A DNA stretch of 64,000 nt. Origin: Hymenobacter sp. BRD128 (GTDB taxonomy: Bacteria; Bacteroidota; Bacteroidia; Cytophagales; Hymenobacteraceae). The position numbers and the translations under genes were made by a program. Of the stretch, positions 42,254 through 51,178 are shown piece by piece (positions within the stretch are counted from its first letter, which is position 1; each line of letters starts with the position of its first letter). The notes under the pieces were generated by a model. That model saw only the letters and a program-made list of their open reading frames with translations, did not search any database and was not told the DNA's origin. Location: NCBI RefSeq assembly GCF_013256625.1, contig NZ_CP053908.1, positions 1,984,001 to 2,048,000 of the forward strand, in the 5' to 3' direction.

Positions 42254-43576
42254 ATGTCTTTTAGAATGGCTATTTCTGCCGCGTGCCGGCCTGTACTAGC
42301 GAGCCTGGGCCTAGCCCTGGCGCTGCTGCCCACCCACTTGCACGCCCAAACTACTGCCCCCACCGCCGCCACGCCAGCCGCGGTGGCCGCCCCCCGCCCC
42401 AGCCCCGAAGAAGTGACGGCCCAGGCCCAGGCCACGGTGGCGCTGCTCACGCGGCGCGTCGATAGCCTGCGCGTGGCCTACCGCCAGCAGCAGCGCCTGT
42501 ACTCGGACCTGGGTGGCAAGTTTACGAGCTTTCTGGCCGGGCAGCAGCTGAGCCGCAGCACGCGCTTTGCCCTGACCAAAAACAACGTGCGCGCCACTGC
42601 CGACCTGCTGCTGGTGTGCCACAGCCGCCTTACCCAGCTGCGCGCCCTCACCCAGGCCCTGCGCAACGCCAACGAGCAGGCGGCCCTTTCTTCGCCCACT
42701 GAGAGCAACCCGCTCGGCATTTCGCTGGTCGATTACACCAAGTCGCTGGTCGCCACCAAGGCGGTGGATAAAAACCGGGGCCGCCGCCTCGTGGACTTGG
42801 CCGCCCACCTCACCCAAACCTCATTTGTGTCGGCCGTGCCCACGGTGGGGCCCATGCTCAACGCCGTGGGCCAGCTGCTCACCAGCGTGCGCGCCAACAG
42901 CCTCAGCAGCGACGGCTTCACGGCCGAACAAGTGCGGCTGATTGAAAACGGCCTGCGTCCGACGCTCAATTTCTTCGCGGCCCTCGATGCGGCTAGGGCC
43001 GACAACCAGGCCTCGCTGCTGACGCTGGATAATGAGCTTATGGTGCTGCAGCACCAGCTCAGCCAGCTTTACCGGCCCTACGCCCAGCTCGTGGCCTACC
43101 AAGATGATATTTCGGCCTACTACACCGCGCCGCCACCCGGCCAGCCGGCCACCAATGCGCTCGACGTGAGCAACATCAGCCGCATGAGCAACTACGTGGC
43201 CGCTAGCCTCAATCCGCGCTTCGCCTCGCTCGACCAGTCGTTTACTAGGGCCCAGAACCAGGGCGACATTCTGGACCCCGACAGCTACCTCACGCCGGCC
43301 AACAACTCGGCTGAGGCGGCCGTGCAGCTCGCCGCCCAGCTCCAGAGCCTCACCGACCGCCTGCCCGTCATCACGGCTCAGTACAGCGCCGCCATTCGGG
43401 CGGCCATCGCGCAGGGCCAGCAAGACGGTCTCATCAAGGCCGACCGCGCCACCAAGGTTATCGCCGACGAAACCGCCCGCGCCAAAGCCGCCGCCGAAAC
43501 CTACCAGCAGGCTAGGGCCTCGGAGCGGTTTGGGGAGGTGCTGGGCAACGTGAAGCCGCTGTTTAAGCTGTACTAG
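42254..43576 (+). CDS. Exported coiled-coil hypothetical protein
   Basis: 440 residues from the ATG at 42254. A signal peptide ends in HLHAQ. After an Ala/Thr/Pro-rich linker the rest is almost all helical, with long heptad-like stretches (RVDSLRVAYRQQQRLYSDL, and NELMVLQHQLSQLYRPYAQL), suggesting coiled coils and an extended periplasmic protein. No catalytic motif or family recognised. Divergent from the DUF885 gene with 175 bases between starts. Confidence 0.65.
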   Translation: MSFRMAISAACRPVLASLGLALALLPTHLHAQTTAPTAATPAAVAAPRPSPEEVTAQAQATVALLTRRVDSLRVAYRQQQRLYSDLGGKFTSFLAGQQLSRSTRFALTKNNVRATADLLLVCHSRLTQLRALTQALRNANEQAALSSPTESNPLGISLVDYTKSLVATKAVDKNRGRRLVDLAAHLTQTSFVSAVPTVGPMLNAVGQLLTSVRANSLSSDGFTAEQVRLIENGLRPTLNFFAALDAARADNQASLLTLDNELMVLQHQLSQLYRPYAQLVAYQDDISAYYTAPPPGQPATNALDVSNISRMSNYVAASLNPRFASLDQSFTRAQNQGDILDPDSYLTPANNSAEAAVQLAAQLQSLTDRLPVITAQYSAAIRAAIAQGQQDGLIKADRATKVIADETARAKAAAETYQQARASERFGEVLGNVKPLFKLY

Positions 43577-43653
43577 GAGCACCTCCCCCCCGGCCGTTTA
43601 GTAAACAATCGGCCCCGCCCACTGCTTATCACCCCACACTATTTTCCTTTTCC

Positions 43654-44673
43654 ATGAAATATAATTTGCTGGGCAATACCGGCCTCAAAGTATCGGAGCT
43701 GTGCCTGGGCACCATGACGTTTGGCACGCGCGGCGGGCGTTTCGGCGCCATTAGCGGCGTCGACCAGGCCGGAGCCGACGCGCTCACCAAGCGCGCCGTG
43801 GAGGCGGGCATCAACTTTATCGACACGGCCAACGTGTACACCGAGGGCCAGTCGGAGGAAATCACCGGCCAGGCCATCCGCAACCTGGGCCTGAAGCGCG
43901 ACGACCTGGTGCTGGCCACCAAGGTGCGCGGCAAAATGGGCGACGGCCCCAACGACGCTGGCCTCACCCGCAAGCACATTATGGCCCAGGCCGAGGCCAG
44001 CCTGAAGCGCCTCGGCACCGACTACATCGACCTCTACCAGACCCACAGCTTTGACCCGCTCACGCCCTGGGAGGAAACGCTGCGCGCCCTCGACGACCTC
44101 GTGCGCCAGGGCAAGGTGCGCTACATCGGGGCCAGCAACGTGGCCGCCTGGCAGTTGCAAAAGGCCCTCGACACGTCGCACTACCAGCACCTCGAAAAGT
44201 ACGCGTCGCTGCAAGCCTACTACACCCTGGCCGGCCGCGAGCTGGAGCGCGAGCTGGTGCCGCTGCTGCTGGCCGAAAAAGTGGGCCTCATGGTGTGGAG
44301 CCCGCTGGCCGGCGGCTTCCTCTCGGGCAAGTACACCCGCGAAAACGAGAAGGGCGAAGGCCGCCGCAGCAACTTCGACTTCCCGCCGGTGAACAAGGAC
44401 CGCGCGTTTGACATCCTCGACAAGCTCAAGCCGATGGCCGAGGCCAAGGGCAGCACCGTAGCCGCGCTCGCCCTGGCCTGGCTGCTGCACCAGCCAGTGG
44501 TGAGCACCGCCATCATCGGGGCCAAGAAAATGGAGCAGCTCGACGACAACCTCACCGCGGTGGATGTGCAGTTTACCCCCGAAGAACTGAAAGCGCTGGA
44601 TGAAGTAAGCAAGCTGCCCGCCGAGTACCCTGGCTGGATGCTGGAGTTCACCAAGGGCGACCGGCAGGCGTAG
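43654..44673 (+). CDS. Aldo/keto reductase
   Basis: 339 residues. FIDTANVYTEGQSEE contains the catalytic Asp and Tyr of the AKR tetrad, LATKVRGKMGDGPND gives the Lys and TDYIDLYQTHSFDP the His. YIGASNVAAWQLQKAL and WSPLAGGFLSGKY are typical of the family. It reduces aldehydes or ketones with NADPH, in a TIM barrel. Substrate unknown. A hairpin terminator follows. Confidence 0.92.
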   Translation: MKYNLLGNTGLKVSELCLGTMTFGTRGGRFGAISGVDQAGADALTKRAVEAGINFIDTANVYTEGQSEEITGQAIRNLGLKRDDLVLATKVRGKMGDGPNDAGLTRKHIMAQAEASLKRLGTDYIDLYQTHSFDPLTPWEETLRALDDLVRQGKVRYIGASNVAAWQLQKALDTSHYQHLEKYASLQAYYTLAGRELERELVPLLLAEKVGLMVWSPLAGGFLSGKYTRENEKGEGRRSNFDFPPVNKDRAFDILDKLKPMAEAKGSTVAALALAWLLHQPVVSTAIIGAKKMEQLDDNLTAVDVQFTPEELKALDEVSKLPAEYPGWMLEFTKGDRQA

Positions 44674-44702
44674 GAGGTAAACCCCGCACTCCGCACTCTG
44701 TC

Positions 44703-44737
44703 AAAAGTCCGTGGCTCGCAAGGCCACGGACTTTTTC
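44703..44737 (+). terminator. Rho-independent terminator
   Basis: AAAAGTCCGTGGC(T) / GCCACGGACTTTTT pair around a short loop and end in a T-run, 29 bases after the aldo/keto reductase stop. Confidence 0.8.
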
Positions 44738-44765
44738 TTACCCTGGCGGCTGCTACTTTCGCCCC

Positions 44766-46241
44766 ATGCGTTTTTACACTTTACTGGTGCTGCCGGCCGT
44801 GCTAGCCTGCTCGCAGCCTGCAGCCGACTCCCAGCCTACCACCGCTAGCCCCGCCGGCCGCCGCCAGGCGCCGGCCGGCGCCTTCCCCGAAACCTTCGAA
44901 ACCGGCAGCAAAGGCGCCTACGAGACGGCCGATGTGGCGCTGAGCACCGGGCCGTGGCTGTTCACCGAAGGCCTCATCGGCGGCACCGAGCAAGACCACA
45001 AGGACGGCGGGCACGCCGCGCGTCTGCGTGCCGGCGGCAAGCTCACCATGCAGTTTGACGCCCCGGCCGGGGTGCGCAAAATTACTATCCTGTCGGCCGC
45101 CTATGGCAACGACGGCCCCAGCACCTGGGAGCTGTGGGTGAGCCGCGACCACGGCCGCACCTGGCAGCGCAATGGCCTGCCCCAGACCGCCACCGGCCCC
45201 AGCCTGCGCCCGGCGCTGTTTGCGGGGCTAGCCAGCGAGCCGCTGCGCCTGGAAATCCGCAAGACCGACGCCACCAAAAACCGGCTCAATGTGGACGACA
45301 TCAGCATTGAAACGGCCAGCGGCCCGGTTACGGCCACGCCCGCCAGCCGGCCCACGGCTAGCCCCGCTCCCAGCCCGGCCGACGATTATTTCAAGAACCG
45401 CAATACGGCTGGCGCCCCGGCCAGTCCTACCGCCACCCAGCCCACGCGCCAGGGGCCCGGCGCGGCCGCCGACAACGACAACCTGCTGCTCGGCAACCCT
45501 AGCGGCGCCACCTCGGACTCCAACAACCCGACCAATTACCTCTACACGCACCCGCAATACGTGACTGGTTATAACGCCCAGCGCGGCACGCCCATCTGGA
45601 CGAGCTGGCACGTGGGCCGCACCGACATTACCAAGAACTTTCCGCGCCAGAACGACTTCCGGGCCGACCCCGGCCTGCCCCGGCAGTTCTACGCGGTGTC
45701 GCCGCAGAGCTACAGCGGCTCGGGCTTCGATAAAGGCCACAACTGCCCGAGCGGCGACCGCACGGCCACGCTCGACGACAACTCGGCCACCTTCCTAATG
45801 AGCAACATGGTGCCCCAGGCGCCCCAAAACAACCAGCAAACCTGGGCCCACCTCGAAGAATACACCCGCGCCCAGGTCGAAAACGGCCAGGAAGCCTACG
45901 TCATAATGGGCAGCTACGGCCGCGGCGGCACCGGCAAAAATGGCCCTGCCCAAACTCTCGACCAGGGCCGCGTAACCGTGCCCGCCCACATCTGGAAAGT
46001 GGTGGTCTTCCTGCCCGAAGGCGATAACGACCTCCAGCGCATCATCGCCGGCCAGGCCCGCGTGGTAGCTATCGACACGCCCAACGATAATAGTATCAGC
46101 CCGCAGTGGAATCAATACCTGACCTCGGTCGATGCCATTGAAGCCGCCTCGGGCCTCGATATTATGAGCGCGCTGCCAGCAACTACCCAGGCGCAGCTGC
46201 AAAAAGTGGTGGACAGCGGCCGGGCGGCCGAGCGGCGCTAG
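44766..46241 (+). CDS. DNA/RNA non-specific endonuclease (NucA family), lipoprotein
   Basis: 491 residues. LVLPAVLACS is a lipobox. Residues about 45-185 form an extra beta-sandwich-like domain (FPETFETGSKGAYE to NRLNVDDISIETASG), then a low-complexity linker. The nuclease domain has Asp322-Lys-Gly-His325 in SGFDKGHNCPSGDRT, the DRGH motif with Lys in place of Arg, followed by FLMSNMVPQAPQNNQQTW with the Mg-binding Asn. The family (NucA, Serratia nuclease) cuts single- and double-stranded DNA and RNA without sequence preference. As a lipoprotein it may be surface-exposed. A TACTTTCG element lies just upstream. A NuiA-like inhibitor domain occurs in the window at 51179. Confidence 0.92.
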   Translation: MRFYTLLVLPAVLACSQPAADSQPTTASPAGRRQAPAGAFPETFETGSKGAYETADVALSTGPWLFTEGLIGGTEQDHKDGGHAARLRAGGKLTMQFDAPAGVRKITILSAAYGNDGPSTWELWVSRDHGRTWQRNGLPQTATGPSLRPALFAGLASEPLRLEIRKTDATKNRLNVDDISIETASGPVTATPASRPTASPAPSPADDYFKNRNTAGAPASPTATQPTRQGPGAAADNDNLLLGNPSGATSDSNNPTNYLYTHPQYVTGYNAQRGTPIWTSWHVGRTDITKNFPRQNDFRADPGLPRQFYAVSPQSYSGSGFDKGHNCPSGDRTATLDDNSATFLMSNMVPQAPQNNQQTWAHLEEYTRAQVENGQEAYVIMGSYGRGGTGKNGPAQTLDQGRVTVPAHIWKVVVFLPEGDNDLQRIIAGQARVVAIDTPNDNSISPQWNQYLTSVDAIEAASGLDIMSALPATTQAQLQKVVDSGRAAERR

Positions 46242-46261
46242 CCACTAATTTGCAAGTTGCA

Positions 46262-46645
46262 ATGCCGACACCCCTCTACCGCGCGCTCACTTATTTCATT
46301 GCCTTGGTGTGGCTAGCCAACGGCCTGCTAGGCAAGGTGCTGAATTTAGTACCGCGCCACGCGGCCATTGTAGCACGCATCCTGGGGCCAGCCTACGCGG
46401 GGCCGCTCACGCGCCTCATTGGGCTAGCCGAAATCGGCATGGCGGTGTGGCTGCTGAGCGGCATCAGGCGGCGGTGGTGCGTGCTGGCCCAACTGGCACT
46501 AGTGACCACGATGAACGCGCTGGAATTTAGGCTGGCGCCCGACTTGCTGCTGTGGGGCCGCGCCAATGCCGTATTTGCCAGCCTGTTTGTGGGGCTGCTG
46601 TACTACTACGAGTTTCGGCTGCCTCACCCTAGTCCCGCCCGCTGA
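46262..46645 (+). CDS. DoxX-like membrane protein
   Basis: 127 residues from the ATG at 46262. Four hydrophobic segments with LTYFIALVWLANGLLGKVLN, LTRLIGLAEIGMAVWLLSG and a C-terminal ANAVFASLFVGLLYYYEF match small DoxX-like proteins. Their function is not established in this form. Its TGA shares a base with the ATG of the DUF2071 gene, so translation is coupled. Confidence 0.75.
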   Translation: MPTPLYRALTYFIALVWLANGLLGKVLNLVPRHAAIVARILGPAYAGPLTRLIGLAEIGMAVWLLSGIRRRWCVLAQLALVTTMNALEFRLAPDLLLWGRANAVFASLFVGLLYYYEFRLPHPSPAR

Positions 46646-47391
46646 TGCTAGCCTGGTTGAAAACCCATCCGTTTGCAGTAGAAGCGTTTTTTGAGCGCTC
46701 GCTGGTGCTCACCTTCGCCGCGCCGGCCGCCGAGGTGCAGGCCCTGCTGCCCGCGCCGCTGGTGGCCGATACCTGGCAAACTGAGTGGGCTTTGCTGGCC
46801 GTGGCGCTGGTGCAAACCCGCGCGCTACGGCCCCGAGGCTTCCCGGTCTGGCTAGGCCAGGATTTTTGTCTGGTGGGCTACCGGGCATTTGTGCGCTACG
46901 TCACGCCGGCCGGCAAGCGCCTGCGCGGGCTCTACATTCTGCGCTCCGAAACCGACCGCCGCCGCATGGCGCTGCTTGGCAATGTCTTCACGCACTACGG
47001 CTACGCCCCCATCGACCTGCGCCTGACCGAGGCCAAGGGCCACCTGGCAGCGGCATCGGCCCGCGGAGATTTCGACCTGCAAGTAACCTTGCCTACCCCC
47101 GGCGAAGCGGTGGCGCTGCCGGCCGGCTCGCCCTTCGGCACCTGGGCTGAGGCGCGGCGCTTTGCCGGGCCGCTGCCCTTCACCTTTGCAGTAGAGGCCG
47201 CCCGGCGGCGCGTCGTTATTGTGGAAGGCGTGCGCGAACAGTGGCAGCCGCAACCCGTGACCGTCGCGCGGGCGCACGCCGGTTTTCTGAAAAGCCTGCC
47301 ACTTAGCCAGTTGGTACTAGCCAATGCCTTTGCGCTGCAAAATGTGCCCTACCATTGGAAAAAAGGCCGCACCGAGCTATGGCGCCCGTAA
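46645..47391 (+). CDS. DUF2071 family protein (YqjF-like)
   Basis: 248 residues. VQALLPAPLVADTW, then a strand-rich body with GYRAFVRYVTPAGKRLRGLYILRSETDRR, fits DUF2071, a beta-barrel-like family with acetoacetate-decarboxylase-like fold relationships. No catalytic Lys can be assigned. The start overlaps the stop of the DoxX-like gene by one base (TGATG), and the end overlaps the methyltransferase start by 13 bases. The family is often found beside DoxX-like and oxidoreductase genes. Confidence 0.75.
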   Translation: MLAWLKTHPFAVEAFFERSLVLTFAAPAAEVQALLPAPLVADTWQTEWALLAVALVQTRALRPRGFPVWLGQDFCLVGYRAFVRYVTPAGKRLRGLYILRSETDRRRMALLGNVFTHYGYAPIDLRLTEAKGHLAAASARGDFDLQVTLPTPGEAVALPAGSPFGTWAEARRFAGPLPFTFAVEAARRRVVIVEGVREQWQPQPVTVARAHAGFLKSLPLSQLVLANAFALQNVPYHWKKGRTELWRP

Positions 47392-48146
47392 GAAAACCCT
47401 GGCAGGGCCTGCGCAACATTGTGCGGTTTAACTGGCACTTTTATGCCCTGGCCCTGGGACTAGCCGGCGTATTGAGCCTGCTACTAGCTTGGGGCCCGGC
47501 ACTGCTAAGCCCCTACGCGGCCGGTGGACTGGTGCTGGTACTGGCGCCGCTGGTGGTATCGCTAGCCGTATCGGCCTACGTCTACGATGGCGCGGGCCTC
47601 TACGAGCTGGGCTGGCTGCCGATGGGCGTGGGGCCAGTAGCGGGCCAGATTCTGCTTACCGTGAGCGCCGGCTTCGACGAGGTAAGCCCGGTGTTGCGGC
47701 AGCGCTGGCCAGATGGGCAGTTGCTGGCCGTCGATTTTTACGACCCAGCCCGCCATACAGAAGTGTCTATCGGGCGGGCGCGGCGAGCCTACCCGCCCCC
47801 GGCCGACGCGCTGCCTGCCAGCACCCTGGCCCTGCCCCTGCCCGACCACGCTGCCGATGCCACGCTAGCCTTCTTGGCGGCGCACGAAATACGCGATGCC
47901 ACGGAGCGTGCCACGTTCTTCCGCGAAATCCGCCGCGTGACGCGGCCCGGCGGACCCATCGTGGTGGTTGAGCACCTACGTGACCCGGCCAATTTCCTGG
48001 CCTATACTGTTGGCTTTTTCCATTTCCATTCGCGGCGGGCATGGCTAGCTACTTTCCGGGCTGCGGGGCTGCGGGTAGCCCGCGAGCTCAAAATCACCCC
48101 CTTTATTTCCGCTTTCATCTTGCACAGCGATGCAGCTTCAGCTTGA
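47379..48146 (+). CDS. Membrane-anchored SAM-dependent methyltransferase-like protein
   Basis: 255 residues from the ATG at 47379, inside the previous gene's last codons. Two N-terminal membrane helices (FYALALGLAGVLSLLLAW and GGLVLVLAPLVVSLAVSAYV) are followed by a class I methyltransferase-like domain. Motif I reads LTVSAGFDEVSP rather than a Gly-rich loop, then QLLAVDFYDP (motif II Asp), ALPLPDHAADATLAFLAAHE and EIRRVTRPGGPIVVVEHL. SAM binding is therefore probable but atypical. The target may be a lipid or isoprenoid at the membrane; this is inference. Its end overlaps the next gene by 17 bases. Confidence 0.75.
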   Translation: MAPVRKPWQGLRNIVRFNWHFYALALGLAGVLSLLLAWGPALLSPYAAGGLVLVLAPLVVSLAVSAYVYDGAGLYELGWLPMGVGPVAGQILLTVSAGFDEVSPVLRQRWPDGQLLAVDFYDPARHTEVSIGRARRAYPPPADALPASTLALPLPDHAADATLAFLAAHEIRDATERATFFREIRRVTRPGGPIVVVEHLRDPANFLAYTVGFFHFHSRRAWLATFRAAGLRVARELKITPFISAFILHSDAASA

Positions 48147-48540
48147 GTTTATTGGCGCCCTGCTGCTGGTGCTGGCGCTGCTGCACGCGGGCTTCGCGTG
48201 GTATTTCGATTGGCGGCGCGAGTTTGCCGTGGTCAGCCTCATCAACCGGCAGATGATGTACGTGCACACGTTTTTCATCGCCCTGGCGGTGGGACTGATA
48301 GGCCTGCTGTGCCTCACCTCAGCCGCCGAGCTGGTGGGCACGCCACTAGGCCGCCGGGTGGCGCTGGGCTTGGGCATATTCTGGCTGGCGCGGCTACTAA
48401 CGCAGTTTTTTGGCTATTCGGCGGCCCTGTGGCGCGGCAAGCAGTTCGAGACGATTGTACATGTCCTATTTTCGCTGCTTTGGACTTATCTGGCTGTTGT
48501 TTTTTTTCGGGTAGGCCTGAGCGAGTTGGTTTCTTTCTAA
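48130..48540 (+). CDS. Four-helix hypothetical membrane protein
   Basis: 136 residues with four hydrophobic segments (LEFIGALLLVLALLHAGFAW, TFFIALAVGLIGLLCL, VALGLGIFWLARLL and VHVLFSLLWTYLAVVFF). A conserved-looking VVSLINRQMMYVHTF sits between the first two. No family recognised. It is the last gene of the overlapping operon; its start overlaps the methyltransferase stop by 17 bases, so the proteins are probably made in fixed proportion. Confidence 0.65.
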   Translation: MQLQLEFIGALLLVLALLHAGFAWYFDWRREFAVVSLINRQMMYVHTFFIALAVGLIGLLCLTSAAELVGTPLGRRVALGLGIFWLARLLTQFFGYSAALWRGKQFETIVHVLFSLLWTYLAVVFFRVGLSELVSF

Positions 48541-48563
48541 AACCTATGCGCAGTACCTGTCCG

Positions 48564-49397
48564 CTAGCCCTTGCCAGCGGCCAGCAGGCGGCGCATGGCC
48601 TCTAGGCAGCGAGAGCTGGTTTCTTCTTCTACAAACGCCCCCATCGATTGCTGGTGGTCGCCGGGCACGGGCAGCACCTCGCGCTGCTGCCGGCGGCTAG
48701 CGGCGTGGGCCACGGCCAGGGTATCGGCCAGGGTCGTGGCCTGGTCGTCGGTGCCGCTGATGAAAAGCCAGGGGCATTTCACCTTGGGCGCTACGCGGCG
48801 GTAGGCGGCGGCATCGGCGGGCAACATAATGGGGCGCTCGGGGCGAATGCGCTGGTAGTAGGCCACCACGTTTTGGAGGCTAGCCACGTAGGCCACGGTC
48901 ACCAGAAAATCGCAGCGCGTAGTAGCCGCCGCTTCCGAGCCCACCAGCGAACCCATCGAGAAGCCCACGAGCCCCACGCGCTGGCCGGGGCTGCGCCGCC
49001 GGGCTTCGGCCAGCGCTGTGCGCGTGTCGGTGGCAAACTCGGCATAGTAGAGGTAATCCTGATTGATGGCGAAGGCATCGCTGTGCCCAAAGCCGCGGTA
49101 GTCGAAGAGCAGCACCCGGTAGCCGGCCCCGGCCAGCGAGGCCGCCGTGTAGATATTGGAAGCCATGTTACCCGCGTCGCCGCCGGCCACTACTACGGTG
49201 GTGTGCTGGGTGGGTACGCCAGCCGTGGGCTCAATCAGCCAAGCGGCCAGGTGCACGTGGTCGGGCGTAGTGAGGGTGAGGTCCTGGTATTTCAAGCCCA
49301 GCGTGTCGGGCCGGGCCCAATACTTAGCAAAAGGCCTGATAGCGAAAGCGGGCCCAGCGGCCAGCAGCGCGAGGCAAAAGAGCAAGATGCGGACCAT
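48564..49397 (-). CDS. Exported alpha/beta hydrolase
   Basis: 277 residues with a signal peptide (residues 1-19, AFA). Nucleophile elbow GFSMGS, LLFDYRGFGHS, acid Asp in LFISGTDDQAT, and His in PVPGDHQQSMG complete the triad. It is a single-domain hydrolase like the serine aminopeptidase S33/BAAT-like groups. An esterase or peptidase role is likely; the substrate is unknown. Converges with the membrane-protein operon. Confidence 0.85.
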   Translation of the reverse strand: MVRILLFCLALLAAGPAFAIRPFAKYWARPDTLGLKYQDLTLTTPDHVHLAAWLIEPTAGVPTQHTTVVVAGGDAGNMASNIYTAASLAGAGYRVLLFDYRGFGHSDAFAINQDYLYYAEFATDTRTALAEARRRSPGQRVGLVGFSMGSLVGSEAAATTRCDFLVTVAYVASLQNVVAYYQRIRPERPIMLPADAAAYRRVAPKVKCPWLFISGTDDQATTLADTLAVAHAASRRQQREVLPVPGDHQQSMGAFVEEETSSRCLEAMRRLLAAGKG

Positions 49398-49418
49398 ACG
49401 ACTAGGGGTTAAAAAGCG

Positions 49419-49449
49419 AAAAGCCAGCGCACTATGCGCTGGCTTTTTA
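49419..49449 (-). terminator. Terminator of M28 peptidase gene
   Basis: Minus-strand stem AAAAGCCAGCGCA / TGCGCTGGCTTTT with a 3-base loop, 38 bases after the peptidase stop, followed by a T-rich tract. Confidence 0.8.
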
Positions 49450-49486
49450 TAGACTGCTGCCTGTTAGCAGCGTTGCACGCTAGACA

Positions 49487-51130
49487 TTACTTGCCAAACC
49501 GTGCCCCGAAAAAGTCGCCTTTGTTCCAGCTCGGGCGCTGGCTAGCCTGCGCCACCTGGTAGCCGATGAGGAAGTTGAGCCGCGCGTACTGCGCGCCGGC
49601 CTGCCAGTCGAAGGTGCCGCCCGCGAAGTTATCCTGCGGCTTGTGGTAGGTCACGGCGCGCCATTTCTGCACCGTTTCGCTGAGGTTATTTTTGCCGTCG
49701 GCCGTGCGGTTGCCGTACTTGATGTGCAGCGCCGGAATGCCCTGCACCACAAAGCTGTACTGGTCGCTGCGGATAAAGCGGTTCTGCGTCGGCTCGGGGT
49801 CGGGCTCGATGGTCAGCTTCAGGTAATCAGCGGCCGCCCGCACCGGCTGCATCAGCGACGAATGGTCAGCCCCCAGCGGCACCACGCTCAGCAGCGGCGC
49901 GATAATCGTGGGCATGTCGGTATTGACATCGGCCACCAGCGCCGCTTTCGGCACGGTTGGGTATTTGGCGAAATACGTCGAGCCAATCAGGCCCATTTCC
50001 TCACCCGTCACCAGCACAAACAGCACCGAGCGCCGGGGCTTGGTTTTGAGGCTGGCATATAGCTTACTGATTTCGAGCACGCTCGCCACGCCAGTAGCGT
50101 TGTCGTGCGCGCCGTTGAAAATCGAGTCGCCGTTGATGGGCGCGCCCACGCCTAAGTGGTCGAGGTGGGCGCTGTGCACCACGTACTCACTCTTTAGCTT
50201 GGCATCCGAGCCGGTGATTTTGCCCACCACGTTGTAGCTGTCCACGTCCTGGTAGCGGCTGCGGTAGCGGGCGCTCAGGCGGCCGAGCAGGGCTAGCGGC
50301 GCGGCCTTACCACTGCGCAAGGCGTTGAATACTTGCCCGGTATCGCGGCTAGCCCCGGCAAACAGCCGCTGCAACGTGGCCGGGCTGATGCTGCCCACCA
50401 GCTGCGCCGAGCCCGGCGCGTAGCTGCGCGACACCCCCACCTGCCCCTCGGGCGTGAGGGCGCTCACCTGGCCATTCGGAAACTCGGGCAATTTGGCATC
50501 GGCGTGGGCGGCGGCCAGCAGCACGCCCACCGCGCCGTGGCGGGCGGCGGTTTCGAGCACCGTGCGCAGGTCGGCAAAGTATTGGCGCTCGTTATCGGCA
50601 AATTGCTTCGGCGCCTGGCGGGTGAGTACCACGACTTTACCCTTGGCATCGAGCCCGGCGTAATCATCGTACTTCAGCTCGGGCGCCGAAATGCCGTAGC
50701 CCGCAAACACCAGCGGCGCGTTGGCTACGCTCACCTCGGCCTGCCCAGGGTTGGGGTAAAACGTGATAGCTGAACCAACGGCCAGTGGCTGCGCGGCACC
50801 GCTGGCCGGCTGGCAGCTCGCACTCGCGCCCGCCTCCACGAAGGCGCGGCGCAGGCGCACGGCCTGGGTATAGCCGCCCTGGTCGCCGGCCGGCTGCACG
50901 CCGTTTTGCTTGAGCTGGCTGGTGACGTAATCAACGGCCAGCTGGTAGCCGGGCGTGCCGGGCAGGCGGCCGCGCAGGCGGTCGTCGGCCAGGTAGCGCA
51001 CGTGGGCTTCGAGGGCGGCGGGCTGCACGGCAGGCAGCACCGCTAGGGCCGCCGGCTCGATAGTTTGGGCCAGCCCGGCTTGCGTGAGTAGCAGGCTAGC
51101 GACCAGGCCTAATGCACTTAAAAATTTCAT
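49487..51130 (-). CDS. M28 family metallopeptidase
   Basis: 547 residues from the ATG at 51130, with a signal peptide ending in GLAQ. A PA-like inserted domain (about 110-300) precedes the core. Zinc ligands: HSAHLDHLG, GAHDNATGVA with Asp, VTGEEMGLIGS with the catalytic Glu pair, and DVNTDMP. The family cleaves N-terminal residues from peptides outside the cytoplasm. It is one of at least four exported peptidases in this window. Confidence 0.93.
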   Translation of the reverse strand: MKFLSALGLVASLLLTQAGLAQTIEPAALAVLPAVQPAALEAHVRYLADDRLRGRLPGTPGYQLAVDYVTSQLKQNGVQPAGDQGGYTQAVRLRRAFVEAGASASCQPASGAAQPLAVGSAITFYPNPGQAEVSVANAPLVFAGYGISAPELKYDDYAGLDAKGKVVVLTRQAPKQFADNERQYFADLRTVLETAARHGAVGVLLAAAHADAKLPEFPNGQVSALTPEGQVGVSRSYAPGSAQLVGSISPATLQRLFAGASRDTGQVFNALRSGKAAPLALLGRLSARYRSRYQDVDSYNVVGKITGSDAKLKSEYVVHSAHLDHLGVGAPINGDSIFNGAHDNATGVASVLEISKLYASLKTKPRRSVLFVLVTGEEMGLIGSTYFAKYPTVPKAALVADVNTDMPTIIAPLLSVVPLGADHSSLMQPVRAAADYLKLTIEPDPEPTQNRFIRSDQYSFVVQGIPALHIKYGNRTADGKNNLSETVQKWRAVTYHKPQDNFAGGTFDWQAGAQYARLNFLIGYQVAQASQRPSWNKGDFFGARFGK

Positions 51131-51178
51131 GTAACTAACTGTCTTACCGTAAATCACTCTACCGCGCGCGCATTGGGG

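Noticed and set aside
42078..42450. N-terminal extension of the DUF885 gene to 42450
   Set aside because: The extension covers the start of the divergent gene at 42254 and lacks conserved sequence; the lipobox begins at the ATG at 42078.
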